Part shown: piece after piece, positions 6,517 through 6,979 of the stretch
Position numbering within the stretch: position 1 is the first letter of the stretch
Layout of the letters: each line of letters begins with the position of its first letter
Assembly: GCA_020721025.1 (NCBI GenBank)
Contig: DYNO01000168.1
Location: 1 to 6,979, forward strand
Direction: 5' to 3'
DNA length: 6,979 bases
Source of the DNA: Thiomargarita sp.
GTDB taxonomy: Bacteria > Pseudomonadota > Gammaproteobacteria > Beggiatoales > Beggiatoaceae
Position numbers and translations under genes: made by a program
The notes under the pieces: model-generated
The model's database searches: none
Told to the model about the DNA's origin: nothing
The model's input: only the letters and a program-made list of their open reading frames with translations

Positions 6517-6616
6517 GGAGTTACGCAGTACAAATCTAATTCTGAATTTATTCAAAAAGTTAATATTTTGATATTTCAATAAAATCAATTGAATAATGAT
6601 TCAACTGCGTAACGCC
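6517..6616. mobile_element. 100-bp MITE-like palindromic element with TA flanks
   Basis: TTAGGAGTTACGCAGT (6514-6529) and ACTGCGTAACGCCTAA (6604-6619) form a 16-bp inverted repeat with one mismatch. Taking GGAGTTACGCAGT as the terminus, the element is 100 bp and is flanked on both sides by TA (6515-6516 and 6617-6618), the target duplication used by IS630/mariner-type transposases. Complementarity continues imperfectly inward, so the strand could fold into one long hairpin, and a smaller TTGAAT/ATTCAA hairpin lies at 6589-6604. There is no coding capacity, so it would need a transposase in trans. Very similar TTACGCA termini occur on small repeats in filamentous and colonial cyanobacteria, from memory. 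It fills most of the 308-base gap between the two acyltransferase genes. Confidence 0.68.
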
Positions 6617-6673
6617 TAATATTATTGAAAAATTCTATTTTATTAGATACTTCCTTCAAACTGAAACTCTCTC

Positions 6674-6940
6674 ATGCAAAAACTAAAAAAAGCGTGGTTC
6701 ATGTTGTTAGAATTGGGATTTCGCATAGTCATTCATCCCGGTTTGCGAGCGAGATTATTGGCATTTTGCGGGGCAACGGTTGGTAAAAACGTGCGTATTT
6801 ACGAAGTTCAACTGTTCAACTTAGAAAATGGCTTCAAACACCTCAAAATTGCTGACGACGTACACATCGGAACGGGTTGTCGTTTGGATTTGGAAGGCGA
6901 AATTTATTTAGCGCAGGGAGTCACTATAGAACCTATTTGA
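6674..6940 (+). pseudogene. WcaF-like hexapeptide acetyltransferase, truncated by IS insertion
   Basis: The first 85 codons encode a recognisable N-terminus of the WcaF/colanic-acid-type putative acetyltransferases: IHPGLRARLLAFCGATVGKNVRIYEVQLFNLENG, then DDVHIGTGCRLDLEGEIYLAQGVTI, split here at about residues 20-53 and 61-85. The family normally continues with further hexapeptide turns and the catalytic His, for roughly 180-200 residues. Here the frame passes into the mobile-element end at 6925-6929 and stops at 6938-6940 after only Glu-Pro-Ile. The catalytic part is missing, so the product should be inactive unless the remainder lies beyond the element and is restored by excision. No ribosome site is obvious before the ATG at 6674. 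The 3' remnant would be expected outside the window. Confidence 0.8.
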
Positions 6941-6979
6941 AATCTTTAATACCAAGCAAAACAGGTCTATAACCCAAAA
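6925..6979 (+). mobile_element. Left end of a second IS copy (inverted relative to copy 1), interrupting the acetyltransferase gene
   Basis: The 55 bases match the reverse complement of 138-192 at 52 positions and reach the window edge. The differences are G/T at 6934 and TG/CA at 6957-6958. By analogy with copy 1, a promoter and a plus-strand tnpB should follow within about 80 bases beyond the window. The sequence before it (GTCAC) differs from that before copy 1, while TATA is shared. Confidence 0.68.

Noticed and set aside
138..6979. Composite transposon carrying the polysaccharide genes
   Set aside because: The element ends are inverted and tnpB faces outward. Strand-specific IS200/IS605-type transposition would not mobilise the segment between two left ends.

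Overview
The window (about 41% GC by eye) looks like an accessory, surface-polysaccharide region of a low-GC Gram-negative bacterium. A gammaproteobacterial sulfur filament such as Beggiatoa or a relative would fit the pcm and glycosyltransferase sequence styles, but that placement is inference. Gene order: start of a TnpB-type transposon protein (-, cut by the left edge); secreted serine beta-lactamase-fold hydrolase (+, 397-1860); large tandem-domain family 2 glycosyltransferase (+, most likely start 1987, end 4008); protein-L-isoaspartate O-methyltransferase pcm (-, 4025-4675); multi-pass membrane protein of the lysylphosphatidylglycerol synthase/UPF0104 transmembrane family (+, 4845 or 4818 to 5747); hexapeptide-repeat acyltransferase (-, 5754-6365); and the first 85 codons of a second, WcaF-like hexapeptide acetyltransferase (+, from 6674), broken by a mobile element.

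Mobile DNA frames the window. A 55-bp sequence at 138-192 recurs in inverted orientation at 6925-6979 (52 of 55 identical). At the left it lies upstream of a strong promoter and the tnpB start codon, so it is best read as the left end of a tnpB-carrying IS200/IS605-superfamily element. At the right it cuts the acetyltransferase reading frame in mid-domain. The inference is that two copies of one element face outward on either side of this segment. A separate 100-bp MITE-like palindrome with TA flanks (6517-6616) lies between the two acyltransferase genes.

Functionally, the glycosyltransferase, the UPF0104-type membrane protein and the two acyltransferases would fit synthesis, membrane handling and acylation of a polysaccharide or glycolipid. 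Pcm (protein repair) and the serine hydrolase look like unrelated neighbours. Strand switches between most genes (+ + - + - +) argue against one operon, and only the hydrolase-glycosyltransferase pair could share a transcript.

The most interesting non-coding structure is (i) the hydrolase promoter, where a 7-bp dyad overlaps the -35 box and is followed directly by two perfect 11-bp tandem repeats; (ii) a 15-bp stem hairpin at 1901-1940 that would bury the ribosome site and ATG of the upstream glycosyltransferase start; (iii) the inverted mobile-element ends; and (iv) the MITE. I found no rRNA, tRNA, CRISPR array or clearly novel multi-gene system.
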